Notes under the pieces: generated by a model | Told to the model about the DNA's origin: nothing | Database searches by the model: none | The model's input: the letters and a program-made list of their open reading frames with translations, nothing else | Position numbers and translations under genes: made by a program | Shown here: piece after piece, positions 29,845-37,531 of the stretch | Layout of the letters: each line of letters opens with the position of its first letter | Position numbering within the stretch: the first letter of the stretch is position 1 | Source: an archaeon | Lineage (GTDB): Archaea > B1Sed10-29 > WALL01 > JAGHAM01 | Reading direction: 5' to 3' | Length of the DNA stretch: 37,531 nucleotides | Assembly: GCA_021107635.1 (NCBI GenBank) | Contig: JAIOSL010000030.1 | Span: 1-37,531, forward strand

Positions 29845-30779
29845 TATAACGCCACCAACTCAAAGTAATTTGTGAATGCAGTTATAAAATCTTCATTAGT
29901 ATAAATTTTGAAAAATTCTTGACCAGTATTCTGAAACGCTTTCTGAACTGCCATTTCTTCTTTCAAAGCTGCTTCTGCATACTTTTCTCGGATACTATCA
30001 ACATTAACTAGATTTACTTCTCCGGTATTAGGATCAGCCAGATAAACAGATCCAACACCTTCAGGCAAGTAAGAATCTCTTGGGTCTCTTACCATTATTC
30101 CAAAAACTTTTTTGAACTTAGTTGTAAATTTGCTGAGATCACCAGCAAACTCCTTGTTACCCATTCCAATGAAATCAGATATAATGAATAGCACAGTATC
30201 AGGACCAAAACTGCTAAGCACTGCTTTTGGCACGCAACTCCAATTCTTTTTTCCACCATAATGCTTTTTGTCAGTTATTATCTTGATCTTGGTATAATAA
30301 TCATCCATTGTTGAAGACGGTTCAACAAAAGCAGTAACTTTATCAGAAAATAAAAGTAATCCCACTTTATCTCCACTATTAACTCCAACAAAAGCCATGA
30401 CTCCTGCTACTAAAGCAGCATACTGAGTTTTAACCATTTCTGTTGTTCCAAGAAGCATTGTGTTAGACACATCCACTGCTAAAATAACATCCAACATGCG
30501 CTCTTCATCAAACACCTTGATGTAAGGTTTTGCCATACGCGCAGTTGCATTCCAGTCAATAGATGTTGCATCTTCAGAAGCAGTATACTCTCTAAGCCGG
30601 TCAAACTCAAGACCTTTTCCAGTAAGTAACATTAGATAGATCATCTTCAAGCCGAAAATGTCTATGAGTGTTCTAGCATCAACATCAAGCCTTCTCACAA
30701 GATCGTCAAAACTAAACTGGTTTACCGGAAGTTCTACCTCCGACTTTCCTTCTGGAAGAGTAATTTTTGGAAGTTGCAC
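29844..30779 (-). CDS. DUF58-family (VWA-like) protein
   Basis: TGKGLEFDRLREYTASEDATSIDWNATARMAKPYIKVFDEERMLDVILAVDVSNTML is a hallmark DUF58 pattern; located between MoxR and VWA. Confidence 0.93.
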   Translation of the reverse strand: MQLPKITLPEGKSEVELPVNQFSFDDLVRRLDVDARTLIDIFGLKMIYLMLLTGKGLEFDRLREYTASEDATSIDWNATARMAKPYIKVFDEERMLDVILAVDVSNTMLLGTTEMVKTQYAALVAGVMAFVGVNSGDKVGLLLFSDKVTAFVEPSSTMDDYYTKIKIITDKKHYGGKKNWSCVPKAVLSSFGPDTVLFIISDFIGMGNKEFAGDLSKFTTKFKKVFGIMVRDPRDSYLPEGVGSVYLADPNTGEVNLVNVDSIREKYAEAALKEEMAVQKAFQNTGQEFFKIYTNEDFITAFTNYFELVAL

Positions 30780-30782
30780 AAC

Positions 30783-31829
30783 TCAAAACGCTCCTACGGA
30801 ATCGAGAATTTCTGTAACAACATCATCAGTTGACAGTCTCTCCGCTTTCCCAGCATAGTTCAAAAGAATCCTATGTCTTAATACCTCATAAGCCATTTTC
30901 TTGACATCATCTGGAGTAGCATACGTTCTACCAGCAAATAACGCTGTCACTCTAGCAGCATGAGCAAGGAAAATAGATGCCCTAGGAGAACCACCATACT
31001 TAACATATTTTAGAAGCTTAAGGTTAGCTTCTTCTTTGCCTCTGCTTGTCATTACAATATCCGTGATGTATTCTTTTACTTCATCAGAAACATGCACTAA
31101 ACGTATGTCTTCCTGAATTTGTAGTATGTCTAGATCACTTATTATTGGCTTAACCGGATCAAAAGTAGATTCATGGCCAACTAACGTGTTCCTATCAATA
31201 ATCTGATACTCTTCTTCCCTATCAGGGTAATACACTAAAATCTTAAGCATGAACCTGTCCACAAGAGCTTCTGGCAAAGGATACACCCCTCTTTGTTCAA
31301 GAGGGTTTTGAGTAGCAATAACAAGGAAAGGCTCTTTCATCCTAAAATCATTACCAGCGATACTCACCTTACGTTCCTGCATGACCTCAAGCATAGCCGC
31401 CTGCGTCTTCGGTGGCGCACGGTTAATCTCATCAGCCAGAATAAAGTTAGCAAATATAGGACCTTTAATGATATAGAACTCTCCAGTCTTTGGGTTATAA
31501 GCATTCACACCAGTAATATCCGCTGGCAACAAGTCTGGCACAAACTGAATTCTCTTAAACGTCGCACCACTGATAGTACGAGCTAACGTCTCAACCAAAA
31601 GAGATTTTGCTATGCCAGGAACACCCTCAAGCAAAGTATTTGAATCTCCAAACAACGCCGTCAAAACTGCTTCTACAGTATCCTTCTGACCAATAACAAC
31701 CTTTCCAATCTCTGATCTCATAGCAGCAATCTTTACCTGATGACGCTTGACTGTTGCCTTATTCAGTTTAGTCTTCTTACCTCCTTCAGATCTAATAAGT
31801 TCCTCTGGCTTAGCACTAGCTACTGGCAT
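30783..31829 (-). CDS. moxR: MoxR-family AAA+ ATPase
   Basis: NTLLEGVPGIAKSLLVETLARTI, FKRIQFVPDLLPADITG, FILADEINRAPPKTQAAMLEVMQERKV, FLVIATQNPLEQRGVYPLPEALVDRFMLKI. Confidence 0.96.
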   Translation of the reverse strand: MPVASAKPEELIRSEGGKKTKLNKATVKRHQVKIAAMRSEIGKVVIGQKDTVEAVLTALFGDSNTLLEGVPGIAKSLLVETLARTISGATFKRIQFVPDLLPADITGVNAYNPKTGEFYIIKGPIFANFILADEINRAPPKTQAAMLEVMQERKVSIAGNDFRMKEPFLVIATQNPLEQRGVYPLPEALVDRFMLKILVYYPDREEEYQIIDRNTLVGHESTFDPVKPIISDLDILQIQEDIRLVHVSDEVKEYITDIVMTSRGKEEANLKLLKYVKYGGSPRASIFLAHAARVTALFAGRTYATPDDVKKMAYEVLRHRILLNYAGKAERLSTDDVVTEILDSVGAF

Positions 31830-31912
31830 AAATTTATCTTAACACCTTCCCGAATTTAAAGGTTTAGCAAACACCCCCGAAATTTAAACAATAAAAAACA
31901 AAAATTTGATAA

Positions 31913-32164
31913 ACACGTCAAGCAATCCAGGTTAACATATATATTACTACACGTGAAAAAGTTATGGAAGAAATAGATCCAAAGCGACGCAACCTCTTCT
32001 CGCGCGTCCAGGTATTCATCAAGGATATTAGAGTAGTGGACATAGAGAGAGTGGACAAATGTCCTTGTGCAGGAACACACGTTAAAAACACTAGTGAGAT
32101 AGGATAACTGGAAATAACAAGCAAAGGAAAAGACACAACAATAATTGGATACATACTAAAGTGA
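31913..32164 (+). pseudogene. Degenerate AlaX-type alanyl-tRNA editing protein (C-terminal remnant with in-frame TAA)
   Basis: VNIYITTREKVMEEIDPKRRNLFSRVQVFIKDIRVVDIERVDKCPCAGTHVKNTSEIG-TAA-LEITSKGKDTTIIGYILK-TGA; C-x-GTHVKNT-EIG is the AlaX/AlaRS editing-domain signature. No N-terminal half is present upstream. Confidence 0.65.
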
Positions 32165-32168
32165 AAAA

Positions 32169-32753
32169 ATGAAACTAATTTACCGCGGAGCAGAAGCAGA
32201 ACTATGGCAAGAAAAATACCTAGACATGCCTGTCGTTCGGAAAAAACGCATCGAAAAACCATACAAACAGCCTCTGCTCGACCAACGCCTACGCACAAGC
32301 CGAACGCGCAATGAAGCCAAGCTGCTCAGCACAGCACGGAAAGCAGTAAACACTCCTCACGTTTATGACATAGAAGAAACAGAACTGTTAATAGAGTACA
32401 TTGAAGGAACGCGCGTAAAAGAATTATTCTATCAAGGCAAAACAGAAATAGCAGAAAAAATAGGCAAGGAAATCCGAAAATTGCATGAACTTGGCCTAGT
32501 CCATAACGACTTAACAACCTCAAACATGATTCTTTCAGGGAAAAAACTATTCTTCATAGATTTTGGTCTTGGGAAAAAATCTGAAGAACTAGAAGACCGC
32601 GCAACAGACCTGGTTGTATTCAAAAAGATGCTGTCTTCCACACACTATGACGTTTTTGAAAAAGTGTGGCCACGATTCTTATCAGGCTACAAAGCAAACA
32701 ATAAAATACTCGCCAAGATTAATGACATTGAAAAAAGAGCAAGATACTTGTGA
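32169..32753 (+). CDS. bud32: KEOPS-associated kinase Bud32 (stand-alone)
   Basis: YRGAEAELW, RLRTSRTRNEAKLL, LIEYIEGTRVKE, GLVHNDLTTSNMIL, FFIDFGLGKKSEELEDRATDLVVFKKML. Confidence 0.96.
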   Translation: MKLIYRGAEAELWQEKYLDMPVVRKKRIEKPYKQPLLDQRLRTSRTRNEAKLLSTARKAVNTPHVYDIEETELLIEYIEGTRVKELFYQGKTEIAEKIGKEIRKLHELGLVHNDLTTSNMILSGKKLFFIDFGLGKKSEELEDRATDLVVFKKMLSSTHYDVFEKVWPRFLSGYKANNKILAKINDIEKRARYL

Positions 32754-32759
32754 TGCAAA

Positions 32760-33290
32760 ATGTTATTCGTAACTAGAAATAGAGGCAAGCTGTTAGAAGC
32801 ACAGCAAATAATAGGAAACGTAAAAAACAGTACTATTACTGTACCAGAAATTCAAAGTGATTCGCTCACAGAAATAGCAGCAGAAAGCGCAAAATATGCG
32901 TATGAAGAATTGCGTGAGCCTTGCTTTGTGGAAGACTCTGGTTTGTTCGTTCATGACCTAAAAGGATTTCCAGGCCCATATTCACATTATGCCTATGACA
33001 CAATCGGTCTGAAAGGCATCCTAAAACTGATGGAAGATAGGGCCAACCGAGGAGCAGAATTCCGTTCAGTAATTGGTTATGCAAATGCTACTGAAGTCAA
33101 GACTTTCATCGGTAGAGTTTATGGTACTATAACAGACGCACCTCATGGAGATGGCGGCTTTGGATATGACCCAATTTTTATCCCACTAAAAAGCGCGAAA
33201 ACCTTTGCAGAAGACTTAGAGCAAAAGAACAAACTCTCACATAGAGCAATCTCTATGAAAGCACTGAAAACCCACTTAGGCTATAGTTAA
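32760..33290 (+). CDS. rdgB: XTP/dITP (non-canonical purine NTP) pyrophosphatase, RdgB/HAM1 family
   Basis: LFVTRNRGKLLEAQQIIG, CFVEDSGLFVHDLKGFPGPYS, GDGGFGYDPIFIP, KNKLSHRAISMKAL. Confidence 0.96.
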   Translation: MLFVTRNRGKLLEAQQIIGNVKNSTITVPEIQSDSLTEIAAESAKYAYEELREPCFVEDSGLFVHDLKGFPGPYSHYAYDTIGLKGILKLMEDRANRGAEFRSVIGYANATEVKTFIGRVYGTITDAPHGDGGFGYDPIFIPLKSAKTFAEDLEQKNKLSHRAISMKALKTHLGYS

Positions 33291-33299
33291 AAGGCAACA

Positions 33300-33307
33300 T
33301 TTATAAA
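33300..33307 (+). promoter_or_regulatory. TATA box for the uS15 operon
   Basis: TTTATAAA about 26 nt upstream of the hairpin at 33330. Confidence 0.55.
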
Positions 33308-33329
33308 GCAAAGTAGTGCCAATAATAAC

Positions 33330-33346
33330 TTCCGGTTCTGCCGGAA
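33330..33346 (+). promoter_or_regulatory. Stem-loop in the uS15 leader (TTCCGG-TTCTG-CCGGAA)
   Basis: Perfect 6-bp stem with 5-nt loop at the predicted transcript 5' end. Confidence 0.5.
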
Positions 33347-33380
33347 ATCTTCGCTACCTCTTTTTACAAGAGTGATATAC

Positions 33381-33836
33381 ATGTCTAGAATACACGCAAG
33401 AAAAAAAGGAAAGAGCGGATCAAAAAAACCGCCAAACAAAACAGCTCCAAGCTGGGTTAGTCAAGACAAAGCCGCATGCGAAACACTGATACTAGAACTA
33501 GCGAAAGAAGGAAAAACCGCCAGTGATATCGGCAGGCTGCTCAGAGATGAACAGGGGATACCAAGCATCAAAGCCGTCACAGGAAAAAACATTACAGACA
33601 TCATGAAAGAGAATAAGATGGCCTTAGATCTCCCAGAAGATCTCATGAACCTCATCAAAAAAGCAGTAAACCTTAGAAAACACATGGAAAACAACAAAAA
33701 AGATCTGCATAACAAGAGAGGATTAGCACTAATAGAAGCCAAAATAAAGAGACTGCAACGATACTACAAAACTAAAAAAGTATTACCAAAAGATTGGTAC
33801 TACGAACCTGAAAAAGCAGCTCTATTGGTGAAGTGA
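33381..33836 (+). CDS. rpsO: 30S ribosomal protein uS15 (S15P/S13e)
   Basis: MSRIHARKKGKSGSKKPPNKTAPSWVS...DIGRLLRDEQGIPSIKAVTGKNITDIMKENKMALDLPEDLMNLIKKAVNLRKHMENNKKDLHNKRGLALIEAKIKRLQRYYKTKKVLPKDWYYEPE; ATG at 33381 gives the standard N-terminus (listed ORF starts at 33372). Confidence 0.97.
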   Translation: MSRIHARKKGKSGSKKPPNKTAPSWVSQDKAACETLILELAKEGKTASDIGRLLRDEQGIPSIKAVTGKNITDIMKENKMALDLPEDLMNLIKKAVNLRKHMENNKKDLHNKRGLALIEAKIKRLQRYYKTKKVLPKDWYYEPEKAALLVK

Positions 33837-33952
33837 TGAAATACAAAACAACAGTAGAAATATGCAAACATAAAATAGAAGGAAAATATGAACTGAAAGA
33901 ACTTCTACGAAAAATCGAGGAAGTGATACAATGGCAACAAAAAGAAAAGTAG
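33836..33952 (+). CDS. Small hypothetical protein (38 aa) between uS15 and eS1
   Basis: TGATG stop/start overlap with uS15; MKYKTTVEICKHKIEGKYELKELLRKIEEVIQWQQKEK; 3' end overlaps the eS1 start. Confidence 0.45.
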   Translation: MKYKTTVEICKHKIEGKYELKELLRKIEEVIQWQQKEK

Positions 33953-34506
33953 ACACTTGGAAAACAAAAAAATGGTATAAACTCATCGCTCCACCAAGCT
34001 TCAATGAAAAAGAACTTGGCGAAACACCAGCAAACAGTCCAAAAACGCTTGAGAACAGGACAATAAAAATTACGCTAGGCGAAATAACAGAAAAACGTGC
34101 TCAACAATATGTTGGCCTGTTCTTCAAAGTTAATAGAATAACAGGAGAACACGCATACACTGAAATCGTTGGGCATGAACTACAGCGCGGATATGTAGGA
34201 CGACAAACCAGAAGAATGAAAAGCATAGTACAAGCAATATTTGAAGTCAAAACAAAAGACAAAAAAACAGTTGAAGTTCAAGTAGTATGCCTAGCAAAGG
34301 GATCGATGAACGACAACCAAGAAAAAAATGTGCGAAAAACTCTTGTCGAAACAGTAACAGCAGAAGCAAAGAAAAAAAACTTTGAAGAATTCTTCCAAGA
34401 AATTGTATTCGGCAAACTGTCAACAGAAGTCTTCACAAAAGTTAAAAAGCTTTTCCCAATAAGTAGAGTAGAAATCAAGAAAAGCAGACTTAAAAGTGAA
34501 AAATGA
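33931..34506 (+). CDS. rps3ae: 30S ribosomal protein eS1 (S3Ae)
   Basis: DTWKTKKWYKLIAPPSFNEKELGETPANSPKTLENRTIKITLGEIT...RITGEHAYTEIVGHELQRGYVGRQTRRMKSIV. Confidence 0.96.
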   Translation: MATKRKVDTWKTKKWYKLIAPPSFNEKELGETPANSPKTLENRTIKITLGEITEKRAQQYVGLFFKVNRITGEHAYTEIVGHELQRGYVGRQTRRMKSIVQAIFEVKTKDKKTVEVQVVCLAKGSMNDNQEKNVRKTLVETVTAEAKKKNFEEFFQEIVFGKLSTEVFTKVKKLFPISRVEIKKSRLKSEK

Positions 34507-35222
34507 TGACAGAACTCCTAATACTTGGTCTTACAATACCATTTGCAATAGGAGCAATAGCATATTATACTAAAGCCTTGGACGCAAAAAGCTCTCTAGT
34601 CGGAGCAATCATGGGATACATGATAATACTCACCCAAGGTTTTGAATGGTTTATAGCATTCATAGCATTTTTTGCGCTTGGAAGCATAGCAACTAAATAC
34701 AGATACAAAGAAAAAACCGAGTATGGCGTCTCCCAAAAACAAAGAAAAATAGAAAACGTACTAGGAAACGGTCTTGTAGCTGTTCTCCTAGCTTTTTTTG
34801 GAAGTGCGTACAGTTTCACACCACTAGCTATCTATGGATTCTTCGCAGCTATAGCAACAGCCACAGCAGACACGCTATCCTCAGAAATAGGCATACTCTC
34901 AACAAACACTCCTGTTTCAGTCCTAGATTTTAAAACAGAAGTCAAAAGAGGAACAAACGGAGGAATAACAAACAGAGGCAACATGCTAATGTTTATAGGA
35001 TCAGGAAGCATAGCAGCAATAGCCTTAATGTTTTTCAACAATTGGCCACTCTTCTGGATAACACTTTGGGGAGGAATAATAGGATGCACAAGTGATTCCA
35101 TACTAGGCGCTACAATAGAGAATAAAGGGATTGTAGGGAACAGCACAGTTAATTTTCTTGCAACACTTTCAGGAAGTATTTTTGCGATAGGGCTATATCA
35201 ACTATTTCTTTCAGGATTCTAA
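34503..35222 (+). CDS. DUF92-family integral membrane protein
   Basis: SSLVGAIMGYMII, GSIATKYRYKEKTEYGVSQ, RKIENVLGNGLVAVLLAF, ATATADTLSSEIGILS, RGTNGGITNRGN, GCTSDSILGATIENKG. Confidence 0.92.
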   Translation: MMTELLILGLTIPFAIGAIAYYTKALDAKSSLVGAIMGYMIILTQGFEWFIAFIAFFALGSIATKYRYKEKTEYGVSQKQRKIENVLGNGLVAVLLAFFGSAYSFTPLAIYGFFAAIATATADTLSSEIGILSTNTPVSVLDFKTEVKRGTNGGITNRGNMLMFIGSGSIAAIALMFFNNWPLFWITLWGGIIGCTSDSILGATIENKGIVGNSTVNFLATLSGSIFAIGLYQLFLSGF

Positions 35223-35271
35223 GCAAAAAACTTATAAACGAGTCTAGGTTTATTTTAAACAGGAGTTCAAA

Positions 35272-35967
35272 GTGGACGCAGTAAAAACATACATCACAGG
35301 TCTCGACAGAATTATTGGAGGAGGAATACCTAAAGGCAGTTGTATACTAGTAAAAGGACCACCCGGAACAGGAAAAACTGTGTTTGGGCTTCAATACCTA
35401 TTTGAAGGATACGAAAAAGAAAATGCTGCAGGTATGCTAATCCAAATAGAAGAATTCGACCGCACACTAGACTGGTACAACAAAACATTTGATTGGGACC
35501 TAGGCATGCAACAAAAAAAAGGCAAACTAGCAATGTTCTCATTCAAACCGAAAAACTATGACAAATTCCAACCCTCAAAAATAGAAGGGGAGTTTCTCGG
35601 AAAACTCCAAAACATAATAGGACCAATGGGCGTCCAGCGTGTTGTGATTGATTCAGTAACACCACTTGAAGTAGCACTGGATAACGATGCAGACTATAGA
35701 AGAAGCTTTTACCAGACAGTAGAATTCTTCAAAAATAGTGGAGTAACCAGTCTGATAATTGCAGATGACGTAAACCCAATACGTAATCCATATGATGTAG
35801 AAGAACACATATGTGATGGTGTCATCAAAATGAGATTAAGAGAAGAAAATGGAGAATACAAAAAAGAACTGATGGTAACTAAGATGACCGCAACTAGATT
35901 TCCAACTGCATGGTTTCCAATTTCAATAAAAACAGGTGTAGGAATGAGTGTAAAGCCATTTTTGTGA
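35272..35967 (+). CDS. KaiC-like single-domain RecA-family ATPase
   Basis: ITGLDRIIGGGIPKGSCILVKGPPGTGKTVFGLQYLFEGYEKENAAGMLIQIEE; VVIDSVTPLEV; GTG start after AGGAG. Confidence 0.93.
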   Translation: MDAVKTYITGLDRIIGGGIPKGSCILVKGPPGTGKTVFGLQYLFEGYEKENAAGMLIQIEEFDRTLDWYNKTFDWDLGMQQKKGKLAMFSFKPKNYDKFQPSKIEGEFLGKLQNIIGPMGVQRVVIDSVTPLEVALDNDADYRRSFYQTVEFFKNSGVTSLIIADDVNPIRNPYDVEEHICDGVIKMRLREENGEYKKELMVTKMTATRFPTAWFPISIKTGVGMSVKPFL

Positions 35968-36007
35968 AAACTCTTTTTAAACTCAAAACATATAATACTC
36001 GTTCTAT

Positions 36008-36110
36008 AGCCCCGTCGTGTAGCGGCCACTTTTTTCGCAAGGAAAAAGCCGTAAAATCATACTGGCCTTTGAAGCCAGTGACCGCGGTTCGAATCCGCGC
36101 GGGGCTACCA
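36008..36110 (+). tRNA. trnQ: tRNA-Gln(UUG) with an approximately 25-nt insertion (putative intron) in the D-loop; CCA encoded
   Basis: Acceptor AGCCCCG/CGGGGCT-A-CCA; anticodon stem CTGGC/GCCAG with loop CTTTGAA (anticodon TTG); T-arm CGCGG-TTCGAAT-CCGCG; D-arm GTG...CAT interrupted by cttttttcGCAAggaaaaag hairpin. Confidence 0.88.
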
Positions 36111-36617
36111 CTTCTCTTCACTCAAAGAAACTTTCTCACGCTTTAAAATAACCAAGTACACACCCATAACCAAAATAATACTCAAAAACCAAAACCCGTT
36201 ATGAAGCGATTCAATTAACCCCCTGCCAAAACTTAAAGTCAAAGTAACACGCAAAACATTCCACAAAACAAACAAAGGTAAACCCAATAAAGCATACAAA
36301 AGCTTGTTCTTTAAAGGAGTAGCATACAACAAACCAGCAAAAATAGAATAAGAAACCACGCCAGTACAAGAAGAAACAATAGTGAAATTAATTAGAGTTC
36401 CACCTAAAAGAGTTAAAGTCAAACCACTTAAAAAAACATTGACTCCAATCAAACCCAACAAAAAATTTGCACCAGAAGCAACAATAACCTTCAAAGGAAA
36501 CAAAAAATCAGGAAAAGCAAAACCCATCGCTTTTGAAAATTCAGGAATCAAGAAAAAAAGATACAAAAGAACAAAAACCAAGAAAAACCGTTGCATAAAC
36601 TCCCTTAAAGTTACCAT
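36105..36617 (-). CDS. Exosortase/archaeosortase-family protein
   Basis: Polytopic membrane protein with the catalytic triad-like pattern: Cys in VSSCTGVVSY, Arg in WNVLRVTLTL, His in ESLHNGFWFLS. Confidence 0.82.
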   Translation of the reverse strand: MVTLREFMQRFFLVFVLLYLFFLIPEFSKAMGFAFPDFLFPLKVIVASGANFLLGLIGVNVFLSGLTLTLLGGTLINFTIVSSCTGVVSYSIFAGLLYATPLKNKLLYALLGLPLFVLWNVLRVTLTLSFGRGLIESLHNGFWFLSIILVMGVYLVILKREKVSLSEEKW

Positions 36618-37144
36618 GGGACCGCCTTAAAACCAAGCCTATGAGCAATAAAATTAGAAATTATGTGCAACACTGGAGTCAAAACTAATATAACAAGAAC
36701 AGACAAAAAATCAGGAAAAGCTACAACTGGAACAAAATACAAAAGCAAAAACGAAAAAAGCAACGCACCGAAAATAAAATCCCATTGATCGAGCAAAGGG
36801 GTGGCCTGACCCCGCTTTAAATCAAAACGTCTCTTAAAAAAAGAACCAACAGAATCACCAGTCATTGCTCCAAACGCAAGAAAAAAACCAAGAAGAATAG
36901 TTCCCTCTGAAAAAGTACCTCCTACTAACATAACAGAACCAGCTTGAACAACACTTGCTAAAGTTCCAAAACAAACACCAGACAAAAAACCGCCAAAAGT
37001 CTTACCTCGACCAAGCAAAGGTTTACCATCCAAAAACTTTAACCCCTGATCAAGAGGATGCCGATCATGAATTATTACCGCAGAAGCATTAGCAACATAA
37101 GCAGGCAAAATAAACCAAATCGCACCCAAAAAAACATTAAGCAT
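36611..37144 (-). CDS. carS: CDP-archaeol synthase (CarS/DUF46)
   Basis: LPAYVANASAVI, HPLDQGLKFLDGKPLLGRGKTFGGFLSG, AFGAMTGDSVGSFFKRRFDLKRGQATPLLDQWDFIFGALL. Confidence 0.95.
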   Translation of the reverse strand: MLNVFLGAIWFILPAYVANASAVIIHDRHPLDQGLKFLDGKPLLGRGKTFGGFLSGVCFGTLASVVQAGSVMLVGGTFSEGTILLGFFLAFGAMTGDSVGSFFKRRFDLKRGQATPLLDQWDFIFGALLFSFLLLYFVPVVAFPDFLSVLVILVLTPVLHIISNFIAHRLGFKAVPW

Positions 37145-37178
37145 TCTACTACATTGTACTCTGTCTTAATTTTAATAC

Positions 37179-37531
37179 TTAACTGTGAGAAAACTTCTGC
37201 TTAAACTCATTAAGCACTATCTCGGGAGACTTCTCCTTAAACTCAACAGGATCCCCCTCTAAAGCAAAAACCATAGAAGGCCTTTTGATTCCCAATTTCT
37301 TAAAAAGCTTTTTTTCAGTTCTGTTAGGTTTCCTTAATTTGCCCTTTACATCTCCACAAATCAATTCAAACCTCTTGAAAAACATAGATTCTTCCTCAAG
37401 CTGATAATGATGAGAATCGAGTAAATCTTTCTTCTGGATAGCCTTGAACAACTGCTTGTGAGTGCGGATTTTATCTAAATTCAAGATACTCTTATCAACC
37501 CAATACTCTTGATTATCGTTCTTGATCTCTC
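37179..37531 (-). CDS. Hypothetical protein, N-terminus beyond the right edge
   Basis: The 101-aa listed ORF extends in frame upstream to the edge (EIKNDNQEYWVDKSILNLDKIRTHKQ...), so the TTG start is probably not the true start. Confidence 0.6.
   Translation of the reverse strand, partial: EIKNDNQEYWVDKSILNLDKIRTHKQLFKAIQKKDLLDSHHYQLEEESMFFKRFELICGDVKGKLRKPNRTEKKLFKKLGIKRPSMVFALEGDPVEFKEKSPEIVLNEFKQKFSHS

Noticed and set aside
31293-31586. Plus ORF 31293..31586
   Set aside because: Antisense to the highly conserved MoxR AAA+ core.
32326-35542. Minus-strand ORFs opposite bud32, rdgB, rpsO, eS1, DUF92 and KaiC-like genes
   Set aside because: Antisense to confidently identified conserved genes.
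36382-36630. Plus ORF 36382..36630 (Lys-rich)
   Set aside because: Antisense to archaeosortase TM segments; composition explained by complement of hydrophobic codons.
1-37531. CRISPR arrays, transposases, integrases, phage genes
   Set aside because: No direct-repeat/spacer pattern, terminal inverted repeats with transposase, or recognisable phage/integrase proteins were seen. Repetition in the left half is protein-module repetition.

Overview
AT-rich archaeal chromosomal window, probably from a DPANN-type lineage (my inference from gene content). The left half, about 1-19758 on the minus strand, is one uninterrupted reading frame of at least 6586 codons. It is absent from the supplied ORF track because it runs off the left edge without a stop. 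It encodes a signal-peptide-bearing, Asn/Ser/Thr-rich surface protein with LamG-like, DUF2341-like, Ig-like and DNRLRE-like modules. It is preceded by, and overlaps, a 273-aa single-TM protein with an acidic linker. A small plus-strand regulatory island follows (AbrB-like, winged helix, TM/coiled-coil). Next is a long minus-strand operon: MoxR AAA+ ATPase, DUF58, BatA-like VWA, MinD/ParA ATPase, three secreted surface proteins and a small C-tail membrane protein. The right third is housekeeping: Bud32, XTP/dITP pyrophosphatase, uS15, eS1, DUF92, KaiC-like ATPase, tRNA-Gln(UUG), archaeosortase-like protein and CarS. Best hunt items: the giant adhesin; the MoxR/VWA/MinD/surface-protein cassette; a tRNA-Gln with a putative bulge-helix-bulge intron in the D-loop; two back-to-back hairpins in the leader of the giant-protein operon; a 16S-rRNA-5'-end look-alike hairpin in the uS15 leader; and an eroded AlaX gene with an in-frame stop. 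All assignments come from reading the sequence; no database search was run.
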